Shown: piece after piece, positions 44,101 to 52,727 of the stretch
How positions within the stretch are numbered: position 1 is the stretch's first letter
How the letters are laid out: every line of letters begins with the position of its first letter
Position numbers and translations under genes: made by a program
NCBI RefSeq assembly: GCF_963422355.1
Contig: NC_085096.1
Coordinates: forward strand, 5,554,555-5,618,554
Direction of reading: 5' to 3'
Source: Corticium candelabrum
Lineage: Eukaryota > Porifera > Homoscleromorpha > Homosclerophorida > Plakinidae
DNA: 64,000 nt
Notes under the pieces: generated by a model
The model's input: only the letters and a program-made list of their open reading frames with translations
Database searches by the model: none
Told to the model about the DNA's origin: nothing

Positions 44101-45743
44101 GCCCTCTCTAGCCCCTAAGACGTGACGCCCTTGAGCCGGCCATGCAAGCACAAAGACATGTGGGTAGTTGAGCACACAGGCAAACTGCAGGCGAGTACAC
44201 AAGCAGACATGCAGCCACTCAAAAACTCACCCATGCAAGAAGTCAGGCAAGCAAGCAAGAAAGCAGGACAGTAGACAAGCAGGCGAACAGGCAAACTGAC
44301 AAGCAAGCAAGCAGCTATGTAGCCAGTTGAACAGTCCAACAAAGAGACAGACAGGCAACAAGCAGAGAGACGAGCAAGCGAGCAAGCATGCAGTGAAAAA
44401 GCAGGAGGGCAACAATTTTAGTTCCACAACTAGTTAATATCAATAATAATCAATAAATTATTAACTAATTAATTAATAAACAAATGTTGATAGAATAAAT
44501 AAATGTACACTTTTAGATAGAAACCTCCAATTTATTATGTAAATTTCTTTTATACTGTAATCAATTACAATAGATATCGACGTTTTATATTACGTTTACA
44601 ATGACCAAGCCAATAGAGACCGACCAGCCTAGACAGGTGTTCCCAACAAGGTGTGAATCGTTGAACAAACCAGCATGCATTTACAGTGCTTGTTTAGAAG
44701 GGAGCCAAGTAGGTGTGACTCATTGTCACGTGTCCTTGTCACGTGGTAAAACATGAACGTCACAGCAAATGCTTTCCGTGTGTTCTTTTTGAAAGATGGC
44801 ATTGGCTGTGTAGACAAAGTGGCTCATGAGACTACAGACTACAGGCAATGGAGCTATTCTTTACAAGCGTTTGCAGTCTAGGAAACGAGCAATGCTACTC
44901 ACTGCTCTTGATGATGACTGCTGTGTCACAGTTTGTGTCCCTAGAACAAGACAAACAATGAAAATGGATGCAATGACTCGTCATCAGACCATGCCATGTC
45001 CAAGAATACATAAGCTGTGCATGCCTTGTCCATATCCGAGTGAGCCATCCAGCATACTCCCGTTAACATGGCTCAATAAGACCATGCTGCACCAAGCCAG
45101 CTTGCTTGATTTTAATGAGCTCAGCCAGCAAGCTCCAACCACTCCCAGCTTGGCCCGGTCACATTTACACTGGCATGTTCGACCAGCAGCACTGAGCTGG
45201 TGTGGTCCCAACCTGGTTGAATGTGCCAGTGTAAACGAGGTATTATAGTGAGAGGAACTCATAATAACGAAAGCAACAAATATGATTATCTGAGATACTT
45301 ACTGGTAGCAAGATTTGATTTATTTCCTGGAACAAGATTTCTTTGAATATTTAGGGATTCAGTCAGTAATCTGAATCCTTCCTCACACTGCCCTTGTTGA
45401 GTTAAACATACCCCCAACTCATGAAGTGCTGTACAAACATAAACAATAAATATCAATGATCTCACACAGATACCCGCTAGCCAGCAGGTGAAGAAGATGG
45501 AAACGGAAATGGTCTGACTACGTGAGACTACTAACCATGTGATTTGTCTGCGGGTCTTGGACTAGCAGCAGCGGAGTCATACAGCTGCAAGACACGCCGG
45601 TATGATGCCTCTCCTGCTGCGTAGTTTTCAGATTTTATATATTTCTCACCAGTTGTAGCCTCAGCTGCAAATAAACAGTAAAACAACTACTACTTTATTA
45701 TGTTCTTCTCTACAAACATACCTTTAGCTTCTTCTAACTCCAT
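25593..45743 (-). CDS. TPR-array protein with C-terminal Death-like domain (complete, 12 coding exons)
   Basis: Exons, read on the minus strand: 45722-45743, 45536-45664, 45303-45428, 40817-40936, 38744-38863, 36670-36789, 34587-34706, 31497-31622, 27931-28056, 26317-26388, 26117-26161 and 25593-25969. Each internal exon starts with two bases and ends with one base of a codon (phase 1-1), has AG/GT borders, and the join stays open for 1503 nt (500 residues plus stop). The protein opens MELEEAKAE, followed by eight TPR-like repeats of 40-43 residues, one per exon. Typical repeats read LHELGVCL then QGKLEDAL, the helix pattern of kinesin-light-chain/NPHP3-type TPRs. A charged linker (exons 10-11) leads to a Death-like domain. 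TPRs bind protein partners and Death domains join homotypic signalling complexes, so a cytoplasmic adaptor or sensor role is likely but inferred. Introns carry a non-LTR element, a hAT and MITE-like units. The exon chain is read directly; expression is not known. Confidence 0.85.
26312..26900 (-). repeat. Partner of the inverted duplicate at 56.1-56.7 kb
   Basis: Contains exon 10 of the TPR-Death gene and about 510 bp of the intron before it. The remainder of that intron (26900-27930) is AT-rich and I see no gene in it. Confidence 0.7.
28761..30790 (+). mobile_element. 5'-truncated non-LTR retrotransposon flanked by (CAGA)n
   Basis: The element lies antisense in the TPR-Death intron between exons 8 and 9. 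Its left side begins directly out of a long CAGACA/GTCA tract (about 28525-28760) and its 3' UTR (30663-30790) ends in tgattgacagacagacagac and further CA/CAGA repeats. No poly(A) tail is present. One open frame fills the interior. Both flanks being the same tetranucleotide suggests insertion into, or tailing with, this microsatellite. Confidence 0.65.
28773..30662 (+). CDS. Reverse transcriptase with C-terminal zinc/endonuclease-like domain (5'-truncated)
   Basis: Open for about 630 codons, ending TAG at 30660-30662. RT motifs are visible: KSDVRNAFNSIS (first catalytic Asp), EGVHQGDPLGPVLFA, and AYLDDVFVLGHP (the Y-x-D-D box). After the thumb come RLGLPIPL, a C-x-C...H-x4-C cluster (CNCGAS, HLLTC) and RPDIVAFDSDSG...DLDIALAHPW, which resembles the restriction-like endonuclease region of R2/R4-type elements. 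The fingers domain N-terminal part is missing, so no true start codon is assigned; the first internal ATG is 28881. Which RLE clade it belongs to is not settled. Confidence 0.75.
   Translation, partial: TELIVHHIELLLQHNPDWVVLKSDVRNAFNSISRQQMLEQVVGSFPDILNHVAQMYGRISPLVFMQGITPVTIESAEGVHQGDPLGPVLFATAIHSVLKDLQEMHPKVRILAYLDDVFVLGHPTDIQSAFQDLKKSFFAINMIIADSKCEIYCPSTRDPVEGFDCIPVTDDGAIFLGAPVGTPSFVASSCSNIAKSKFLLCNELVQLGDIQSAMLLLRGSHVPCLNHLARLVRPELLTQAASIHDSQTRKTFCHLLGFNEIEDMPWRQAVLPIRLGGFGMTSLAFVSQPAFVASWAHAIVELPLRFPSLFPAVDSLVNSTTGALSNALTQSVPDGKHISEYLTSAGKVQHQLSMSFARCEAEILFTDAPTARDAARHRSTKGKGAGAWLNAIPTSEVLALNSYEYRLASLLRLGLPIPLSDWMTTCNCGASLDSSGYHLLTCKTGGGPVWSHESLASVWSDCLRELHIHHRREPRHRYANSNDRPDIVAFDSDSGCNVDLDIALAHPWSSDIFPRSSETDGAAAERREERKKSKYEKECLPGGTAVSLIPLVMEHFGRWGVMGRNFLQKLAKKSCDEIGRPNAAEFLDFWRKRFSLQLQKCNAKVILRKMASLSSDTSSAKYSTQFFSH
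31827..32615. repeat. Left end of segmental duplication copy B (TPR intron)
   Basis: Matches 1-789. Left of it lie exon 8 of the TPR-Death gene (31497-31622) and a stretch 30790-31490 in which I see no gene. The alignment fixes the register used to predict the missing exon of the left paralog. Confidence 0.85.
41276..44133 (-). mobile_element. Young hAT transposon in an intron of the TPR-Death gene
   Basis: The termini aagggcgtcac (41276-41286) and gtgacgcccttg (44122-44133) are inverted repeats. The direct repeat agccggcc flanks both sides (41268-41275 and 44134-44141), an 8-bp target duplication typical of hAT. The matching intron of the left paralog has the empty site (acagcccgccatgcaag, about 9955-9975). 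The element is therefore younger than the segmental duplication. Confidence 0.9.
41399..43923 (-). CDS. hAT transposase (TTF-type zinc finger / DUF4371 / hATC type), one N-terminal frameshift
   Basis: An open frame of at least 771 residues (stop at 41399) contains the TTF-type zinc finger (CFPCRLTVKHN, then the RRHEESLSH region), the catalytic-core text LICDESQDISRVEQMSVNVR, CYDGASSMCGKHSG and YVHCHAHRLNL, and the hATC dimerisation segment LFLCIPATSSTAERSFSALR. The frame is open upstream past 43714 to about 43785. A preceding ATG frame (43923-43774, 49 residues, containing KRKGQKLLTTFL) looks like the true N-terminus and is out of register by one base in an A-run. Otherwise intact, so it was mobile recently. 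Confidence 0.85.
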
Positions 45744-46370
45744 ATTGTCGTTCTGCGACCTTCAACCTCCGCGCCTCAAGCGCGCGCATAGAAATGTCTA
45801 TAAATCAGTTTTAAAATCACTATTCGGTATCTATTACGATATAGAACAAAACTCAACTCTTACTGTTTCTATCAGTTATTGATAAAGGAAGGTGGAAAGA
45901 AGGATAGAACAAGCCAGCATGCAATAAGATATGAAATATCTACAACTAGCCAATACTCGCAGAGTTTCTGCTGAAGGTGGCGAGTCACTACGTAAGCACA
46001 GCGAACGAAAGTTACACAAAAGTCGAGTCCTCAAAAGGAGTCCCGGTCAGGTGAGATTAGCGCATGTGCTGCCCAGTCGACATCGCACTCGTCTGGCAGC
46101 GTCGCGCGCCGATCCGTTCATCTGTTCGGCCGCTTTGCGTGCGTCTACACGAAGCACCGCCCCGACCCAACAAGTCACGCCCAATCTGTGGCGCGAACGC
46201 GAGCGAGCATAGGCATTGTTTAGTTGTAATGCACGAGACGATACTCACGTATTTAACACAGGCGAGAGAGTTCCAGACTAAAACTCACTTTTCAGTTGAT
46301 AGTCGACCGCTTTGTTGCAGTGGTTGCAGTAAAAAGTTTACGCATGCGTGTCACGCGCAGTCGCTGACGT
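45744..46370. promoter_or_regulatory. Divergent promoter region, copy B
   Basis: This is the counterpart of the copy A intergenic region, upstream of the complete TPR-Death gene (ATG at 45743). The CG-rich run and a TATA-like tttatag on the coding strand are retained close to the start codon. The SAP-side start codon is not kept: the copy A ATG reads GTG here. CpG-rich sequence spans about 46030-46200. Confidence 0.35.
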
Positions 46371-47323
46371 GCGTGTGGCCGACCTACCCAAAGAGCTAGG
46401 CGGTCTCGACAAAAGCGGCAACAAGGCTGTTCTTGTTGTGCATTTTGTCAAGGTTTGTCTCTCACGCCGACGGGTGTGCGTCGTTCTGCACTCATTTTGC
46501 AACTTCTCGTCAAGGCACTGGCTGTAGAGGGGAAATCGAGTTGAAGGAGAGCGATATCAGGCGTTAGGAAGTCCGAAAGGTGGAAAAACTACGCCGAGAA
46601 CGAGAAGCAAAAATCAGAGTACTTATCTGGAAATTTGGGGACGCCCTTATGTTGATTTTGCTGTTTAGAAGACGCGGGCGGAGACAGTGGAAAGACAGAG
46701 AAGGTACAGTATGCTCATATTGCGAGTGGAGATGGGGAACAGGCAGCAGATAGTGGGATAGGTAGTCTAGGAACGTGAGGAATAGGATGGCAAAAGCATT
46801 TTGCTGTTTGGGTAGATTACATGTAATGAGAGTTGATAGCAACAGGATGTCTGTTGCAAGTAGGAAACACAAACAAGACGTCAAGCTGCAGCTGACAAAG
46901 AGCAAGCCGTTCATGCCAAGAATGAAGAAGTAGTAGATCAAGAAGACAATCCTTTAGAAGTAATTCTCGTGGAAGAAGATGGAGGTAAAGTGTCATCATT
47001 GTCTAGTGACAATGTCAACACAAGACGGTTAAGATCCAGCAGTGAGCCAACAGAGAATAGAGAAAGAGTCAAGAGAGAACAAGACAAATGCGTCCCAATT
47101 GACTGGCTTACATTATGAATTGAGATGCGAAAGTCCAGAGTCTGAAATTAGAGAATCAAACTTACTTATTGACGAGGACTATGGCGAGATGAAATCTGAA
47201 GACATGGATGACATTATCATGCATGGTGAAGACGTTCTCATTGAAGTTGCCGAGGGAATAGAAAGCGAGCACGTGGAGTATGAAAATGGAAGTTCCAAAC
47301 AAGTTATTGTAGTGAGATGTTGA
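46370..47323 (+). pseudogene. SAP-domain gene remnant, copy B
   Basis: This is the segmental duplicate of the copy A SAP locus. The motif reads VADLPKELGGLDKSGNKA, with two codons fewer than copy A and no ATG at the equivalent site. The acidic stretches recur (EEVVDQEDNPLEVILVEEDG; DEDYGEMKSEDMDDIIMHGE at 47042-47323), with the same one-base frame offset between them. The shared offset suggests either an unseen intron or a break older than the duplication. A coiled-coil-like segment (RKVEKLRREREA, about 46570-46610) is visible only in this copy. Confidence 0.45.
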
Positions 47324-47566
47324 CCTGCAATTTGTTTTATTGCATTTGTGGTAAGTTGTAGTGTCCTTCGTTCATTGGAAGGTTGAGGAACTGTCTACTT
47401 AGGATTCTGTCCCTCAGGAATGTTGTCTTGTATGTACAATAGCTAGTCAGTAGAGGAGAATTTTTACTGTAGGTTTTCCTGCCTGGTTGTTTGTATTGTC
47501 TGTTGCTTGTATTTTGCATCCACATTGCACGTCTGATGACTCTGTTTCAACACACTCTTTTCACAG

Positions 47567-47866
47567 GGATTACCCGGCTAATTTGAAGAATGTGGTGCTG
47601 CTAGTGCAGATGGACTGGCAGGAGACAACGGTTCCCCATATGAACGTGGACCACATAGAATTCCAGGTCCAGCGGAACCCATTAGACCAACCGGATGTGA
47701 CGAAAGTCGTGGAGATTATAGAGAATGTGGAGCACAGTGAGATGGGAGAGCAGCAGGAGTGTCAGGACAAACTGGAGCAGAAGGCATTGCAGTACTGGAG
47801 GACACATAAGGTACACGTGGTGAGCATGGACAACTCGGACCCCTCGGTCTACTGGAAAGAGTCATG
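47567..47866 (+). pseudogene. Collagen-type exon, copy B1
   Basis: Segmental counterpart of copy A1, with the same ttttcacag acceptor and the same early TAA. It reads DGLAGDNGSPYERGPHRIPG, then GAAGVSGQTGAEGI-like text with TGA and TAA stops. The early stop shared with copy A1 shows the exon was already dead before the duplication. An alternative frame (47487-48179) is open for 230 codons and runs into the CA tract. Confidence 0.6.
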
Positions 47867-48023
47867 CATCTGCTGCATATGTTGTTCCTGTACGATCAAC
47901 ACACAACAAACACGGCCCTGCAACTTATTATGGGATACAGACAGAACAGATGAAAAAGTGAGAATTCATTCAATATATAAATGCAGTTACAAAGGTGCGA
48001 TGAGTGCTTTCACACGCACTCGT

Positions 48024-48079
<56 letters not shown>

Positions 48080-48272
48080 GCACGGCATTGAGCATAGTCG
48101 TACATGTTCAACTACACATAACTGTAAGCACACTGTGGAAGTGGCAGTAATCTTCCAAAGCATAGTTTCCACCAGCTAATAATAGGTAATTACCCCAGCC
48201 CCGGATATCTGGGCTAAGGGTATAGTAGTGGTCTGATGTGTGACTAATGGTATTTATACTTGATTATTACAG

Positions 48273-48482
48273 ATGCAAATGATGCTATTCCGACCAATAG
48301 ACGAGAAGTGGTTTCATTACCAACCAATAGATGAACGTGATGTTATCATATGTCTCCACCTCTCTTTGTTTGTCAGCTGTGCTATGAGAATTCAGCCATC
48401 AATAAACAGTTCAGATTGTCACTTGAACAATTGTGGTGGTGCTCCTTGCCACCATTTAGACATTTCCCATGTCTGTAGTTGA
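48273..48482 (+). other. Conserved short ORF segment in module B2 (unrecognised)
   Basis: Reads WFHYQPIDERDVIICLHLSL and ends CGGAPCHHLDISHVCS, like the copy at 19.4 kb. Divergence among the three copies is low. Confidence 0.3.
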
Positions 48483-48689
48483 TTACATCATCAATACCCA
48501 AACCTACAGATACAAATAGACATTGCAATGTCCATTCCTATCATTAGGTCGACAGCCTTCCACTGAAGTGTGACAAAGATCGAAGAAATAGGATGTGGCA
48601 CCCAAAGTGGCATCCTAATGGTACTGTATGTTTAATTACAACGTCCTCACATGTTACAACCTATGTTAATACATTTTCTTTCTTCTTCT

Positions 48690-49150
48690 AGTACTGCAGC
48701 CATCAACACTCGGGCATCCCCAGCAACAACTTTGGCATTTACACAACCCTATTCAGCAATGGCACTTGCATAACTTTCCTCAGGAACAGTAACATCGGCA
48801 ACACTACTTGTACTCCCACCCACCCATGCTCCTCACCAACAGCACCTTTCCCACTTCCAACAGCAACATCAGCAGCAACTCTATTAACAGCAGCAGCAGC
48901 AAGTTTTTTAGCAGTAGCGGCAGAAGTGTTCTGGCAGCCCCAACAGCAAACCCCCAACAACAGCACAGACAAAGGAACTGCATCGGTCCATGCACCGGGA
49001 TTGGCACGAGCAATTCAACAACAGCCTGCAAGCAGCACCACCACCATACACCCACACCAATCGACAAGTACGAGAGCCAACTACATCATCCACACCACAA
49101 CAGCACCTACAGCAACACGAAGATCTGCAACACGACGGGCACCAGCACGA
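48690..49150 (+). other. Q/N/S-rich segment, module B2
   Basis: Counterpart of the copy A segments after cttcttcttctag. It is rich in CAGCAGCAG and AACAACAGC, with several stops in each frame. Its end merges into the antisense kinase remnant. Confidence 0.35.
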
Positions 49151-49169
49151 CCATCGGTAACACGAAGAG

Positions 49170-49545
49170 CACCATCACTGTACTCAACCGTCTCACTGAT
49201 GTTTGTCATTTCTGGGAGCAGTTGAGACACAGTCAGACGTTGACTAGGTTGTGAATGCAACATCTTCATACACGTCAAGCGAACTTCCCTTTGCTCTTAG
49301 ATGCACTTGGCGATCTCTGTGACGACTGGAGGATGACTGGCTGGTGTTTGACCAGTGAACAGCTCCATCAGGGTCACTCCCAAACTGTAGATGTCCATCT
49401 CTGTTCTTTTACTTGGTACTCTCCTGTCCATTCTTAAAGGAGCTGTGTACTCTGGACTGAGTGATCCGACTAGCTGACAGTGGGGTGTTGATGAATCTCA
49501 CTGCACGTAAATCACCCAGCTTGGATGACATGAGGCGAGTAACAA
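49170..49545 (-). pseudogene. Protein kinase C-lobe remnant, copy B2
   Basis: Contains the SSKLGDLRAVRFINTP magnesium-loop region (DFG changed to DLR) and MKMLHSQPSQRLTVSQLL near the C-lobe end. The stretch between has frame changes. It lies between the Q-rich segment and a (GT)n tract, as in copy A2. Confidence 0.55.
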
Positions 49546-49554
49546 GAACGTGTG

Positions 49555-49633
<79 letters not shown>

Positions 49634-49636
<3 letters not shown>

Positions 49637-49864
49637 AAGGTTGAATGTGGACAACATAGAACTCCAGGTCCAGTAGAACTGATCGGACCAACCGGATGTG
49701 ACGAAAAGTGTGGAGATCATAGAGAATGTGGAGCACAGAGAGATGTGAGAGCTGCTGGAGTGTCAGGACAAACTGGAGCAGAAGGCATTGCAGGACTGGA
49801 GGGCCCATAACGTACACGTAGTGAGCATGGACAACTCGGACCCCTCGATCTACCGGAAAGAGTC
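49634..49864 (+). pseudogene. Collagen-type exon, copy B2
   Basis: 5'-truncated at a (GT)n tract like copies A2, A3 and B3. It contains ECGQHRTPGPVELIGPTGCD, then RAAGVSGQTGAEGIAGLEGP and a stop. Small differences from the other copies are scattered with no codon-position bias that I can see, in keeping with neutral drift. Confidence 0.55.
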
Positions 49865-49979
49865 ATGCATCTGCTGCATATGTTGTTCCTGTACGATCAA
49901 CACACAACAAGCACAGCCCTGCAACCTATTAAAGGGATACAGACAGAACAGATGAAAAAGTGAGAATTCATTTAATGTA

Positions 49980-50235
<256 letters not shown>

Positions 50236-50848
50236 ACTAGAGATTTTTGGGAGCATGGCGGGATGGACGGGTCCACAACGCACGGACATGCACACTGGAG
50301 CCAATCTCAAGTGAGGTAGACTTTGCGTTGTAGCTATTGCGTGTAATGTACGTTCAAGTACCCTGGCAAGAAAATCAACTTCGATCGCCAGTATGCTCTT
50401 TTTAGCAATGTTCATCGATTGTGCATGCGCAAGTTTTGTAAATGATCTACAGAAAATTTGTCTAGTCAAGTCAGGCATTGATTGACGTGGACCACTGTTG
50501 TTGCTCGCGTGAAGCCATGACTAGTCTAGAGTAGATTCTAGGTGTATGCTTCCCGGACAAAAGGTGGGCTTTTTGTGTCACTGGAAGGGCATCCAGGACT
50601 AGAAGCAGAGGCAACTCATCCAGGACTGCAACCAACACTTGTGCGTACTGTGCGTCTGAAACGAGGCTATCATCTCTTTTCTTGTTACTTTGCAAGAGCC
50701 TGGACTTGTGGCTATTGTCACCTATAGTATTGTGTTCCAGCAGTATGGAATTCTCAAACATTCCTTAGCTATAAGACTCCTATGTACCGTTTCTGAGCGT
50801 GGCGCACTCCTACTGGAGCATGGCACAACGCCACGCTGTAGCGAGAAC

Positions 50849-50850
<2 letters not shown>
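50236..50850. other. Unmatched stretch inside copy B
   Basis: It has no counterpart in copy A and no recognisable domain. Short open frames (50542-50727, 50690-50800) lack splice or domain support. It may be an insertion between the B2 and B3 modules. Confidence 0.35.

Positions 50851-50920
<70 letters not shown>
50851..50920 (+). repeat. (CA)n before kinase remnant B3
   Basis: About 35 CA units followed by gcacacacgcaagc variants. It cuts off the N-terminal side of the kinase module on the opposite strand. Confidence 0.9.
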
Positions 50921-50927
<7 letters not shown>

Positions 50928-50949
50928 CGCAAGCATACACGCACGCACA

Positions 50950-51302
50950 TCTCAACCGTCTCACAGATGTTTGCCATTTCTGGAAGCGCTTGAGACACAG
51001 TCAGATGTTGACTAGGTTGTGAATGCAACATCTTCATACACGTCAAGCGAACTTCTCTTTGCTCTATTAGATGCACTTGACGATCTTTGTGACGAGGATG
51101 ACTGGCTGGTGTTTGACCAGTGAACAGCTCCATCAGGGTCACTCCCAAACTGTAGAGATCTGTCTGTTTGCTTTTACTTGGTGATCTCCCATCCATTCGT
51201 TAAGGAGCTGTGTACTCTGGACTGAGTGGTCCGACTGACAGCAAGGCTTCGAATCTCGCCGCACCTAAATCGCCCAGCTTGACCGACATGAGGCGAGTAA
51301 CT

Positions 51303-51305
<3 letters not shown>
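50950..51305 (-). pseudogene. Protein kinase C-lobe remnant, copy B3
   Basis: The best preserved of the set: LVTRLMSVKLGDLGAARF, then GPLSPEYTAP (activation-loop exit), then after a stop MDGRSPSKSKQTDLYSLGVT, LMELFTGQTP and MKMLHSQPSQHLTVSQAL. These are subdomains VII to XI of a kinase with DLG in place of DFG. One stop (51196-51200 region) separates the halves. The N-lobe and the HRD loop are missing, replaced by a (GT)n tract. Confidence 0.65.
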
Positions 51306-51351
<46 letters not shown>

Positions 51352-51357
51352 ATGTGT

Positions 51358-51592
51358 GTCCAAGGTTGAATGTGGACCACATAGAGCTCCAGGTCCAGCA
51401 GAACCAATTGGACCAACCGGATGGGACGAAAGTCGTGGAGATTGTAGAGAATGCGGAGCACAAGGAGATGAGAGAGCAGCAGGAGTGTCAAGACAAACTG
51501 GAGCAGAAGGCATTGTAGGACTCGAGAGCCCATAAGGTACACGTTGTAAGCATGGACAACTCGGACCCCTCGGTCTACTGGAAAGAGTCATG
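51358..51592 (+). pseudogene. Collagen-type exon, copy B3
   Basis: Reads ECGPHRAPGPAEPIGPTGWD, RAAGVSRQTGAEGIVGLESP, a stop, then a degenerate tail. It starts at the end of a (GT)n tract with a single CA interruption. It is the third collagen piece in copy B and the counterpart of copy A3, followed by the same downstream sequence (51.69-52.44 kb). Confidence 0.55.
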
Positions 51593-52099
51593 CACCTGCT
51601 GCATATGTTGTTTTTGTGCGATCAACACACAACAAGCACGGCCCTACAACCTATTAAAGGGATACAGACAGAACAGATGAAAAAGCTGACTTGGTGAATG
51701 GCTGCTTATGAAAATGGTGTCTGGGTATGCCAGGCCTGTGTTCGAGCTTGTGGTGCAGTCGGTTTGTGATAATAATGCAAATACTGATTAGATAGATTAG
51801 AGTATAACAATCATAGCTGTACTTGTATTGTGATATATACCAATGACTGACAAGGATGTAATGCAGTAAGCATGAGACTATATGCTAGAAGAGTTATTGT
51901 CACACGTGATGACACAGTTGGAAAGTTTGCTAATGTACTCATACCCACACTACATATCCTTCTCACACACTCACAAATGTCCAGCTTTCATTTTTCCTCT
52001 TGTTGTACAGGAAAATCCTCATCCCAAAGTTGCCAGTTTCTTTCCCTTAGTCGACATCACTGCCATCAGTTATGATCACATGCCAGTGTTACCAGTCTC

Positions 52100-52255
52100 T
52101 GCTGTTATAGTTGATGGACTCGGTCATCTCTCTGATGAGGATCGTAGCAGGTGATCGAACACTAAACATGCAGCTCCACCAGGGTGACTCCCATGCTGTA
52201 GACATCTGTCTCCTTGCTTCTCCTCACTCATCTTCCATTCATCCTTTCAAAACGA
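52100..52255 (-). pseudogene. Kinase C-lobe scrap, copy B tail
   Basis: Counterpart of 21600-21765, reading RSKETDVYSMGVTLVELHV on the minus strand. It is followed by the shared cgtttcattggacatg block. Confidence 0.4.
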
Positions 52256-52484
52256 CAAAACCTACTAATATGGACACAAACAGATAGTCACGTTTTCATT
52301 GGACATGTTCTCTGCTGATGAGCCGGCACTCTATGACAGAGAGTGAACGCTGAAGAATTCAATGTGAAGTATTTGCTCTCGACGCTTTCACTTGAAACAA
52401 GCAGAGATGACAAGCATTTTTCAATAATCGAACCAACACCTACAATCAAATTAATAAATAGTAATTACTTTGCTGTCTGTTTAC

Positions 52485-52660
52485 AGCTTATTCATTGTCA
52501 AACTCCACGAATTAGTTTTTCCATCAGTGAACTAACCGCTAACTCTGCGTTACTCGAACTTCAGGACACTGTTGAGAACGTTACCGGCATTCCTCCTGCA
52601 CAGCATATTTGTCGATATCGTCGCAAGGCGCCGGAACACCATGGTCCACTTGGAGGTGGG
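52485..52660 (+). pseudogene. Possible ubiquitin-like exon remnant
   Basis: After a good acceptor (ctgtttacag), the frame reads ISFSISELTANSALLELQDT, then VENVTGIPPAQH and RYRRKAPE. This suits a ubiquitin-like fold: strand, L..L...V...TGIPP.Q start of the helix and its end, then a K/A-P turn. It lies between the copy B kinase remnants and the 3' end of the minus-strand Gypsy element. No donor or partner exon is clear, and the match is partial, so the call is tentative. Confidence 0.35.
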
Positions 52661-52727
52661 CAGACGTTACTGGTCACCAACTTGTCGATTACCAGTCGCA
52701 GTACCAGATGTTGGCGCTGGAGGTTGG

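Larger units (their letters stand above)
31497..45428 (-). repeat. Tandem TPR-exon amplification array of the complete gene
   Basis: Four exons at 34587-34706, 36670-36789, 38744-38863 and 40817-40936 each encode a 40-residue TPR and are spaced 2083, 2074 and 2073 bp apart. The introns match nearly base for base: a CAGACA tract, a MITE-like unit, a GCAGGCAAGC-type degenerate tract, then an AT-rich stretch before the next donor. A fifth unit (about 32600-34586) has lost its exon: only its first 9-10 bases survive at about 32620-32630. The exon variants differ at a few residues (LHDLGACLIKQ, LHELGVCLIKQ, LDVLGVCLSKQ). Because every exon is phase 1-1, adding or losing a unit keeps the frame open. 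Confidence 0.85.

Noticed and set aside
47487-48179. 230-residue frame as a real protein-coding gene
   Set aside because: It runs across the collagen-type exon in a shifted frame and then through a CA tract; other copies of the frame are broken by stops or shifts.
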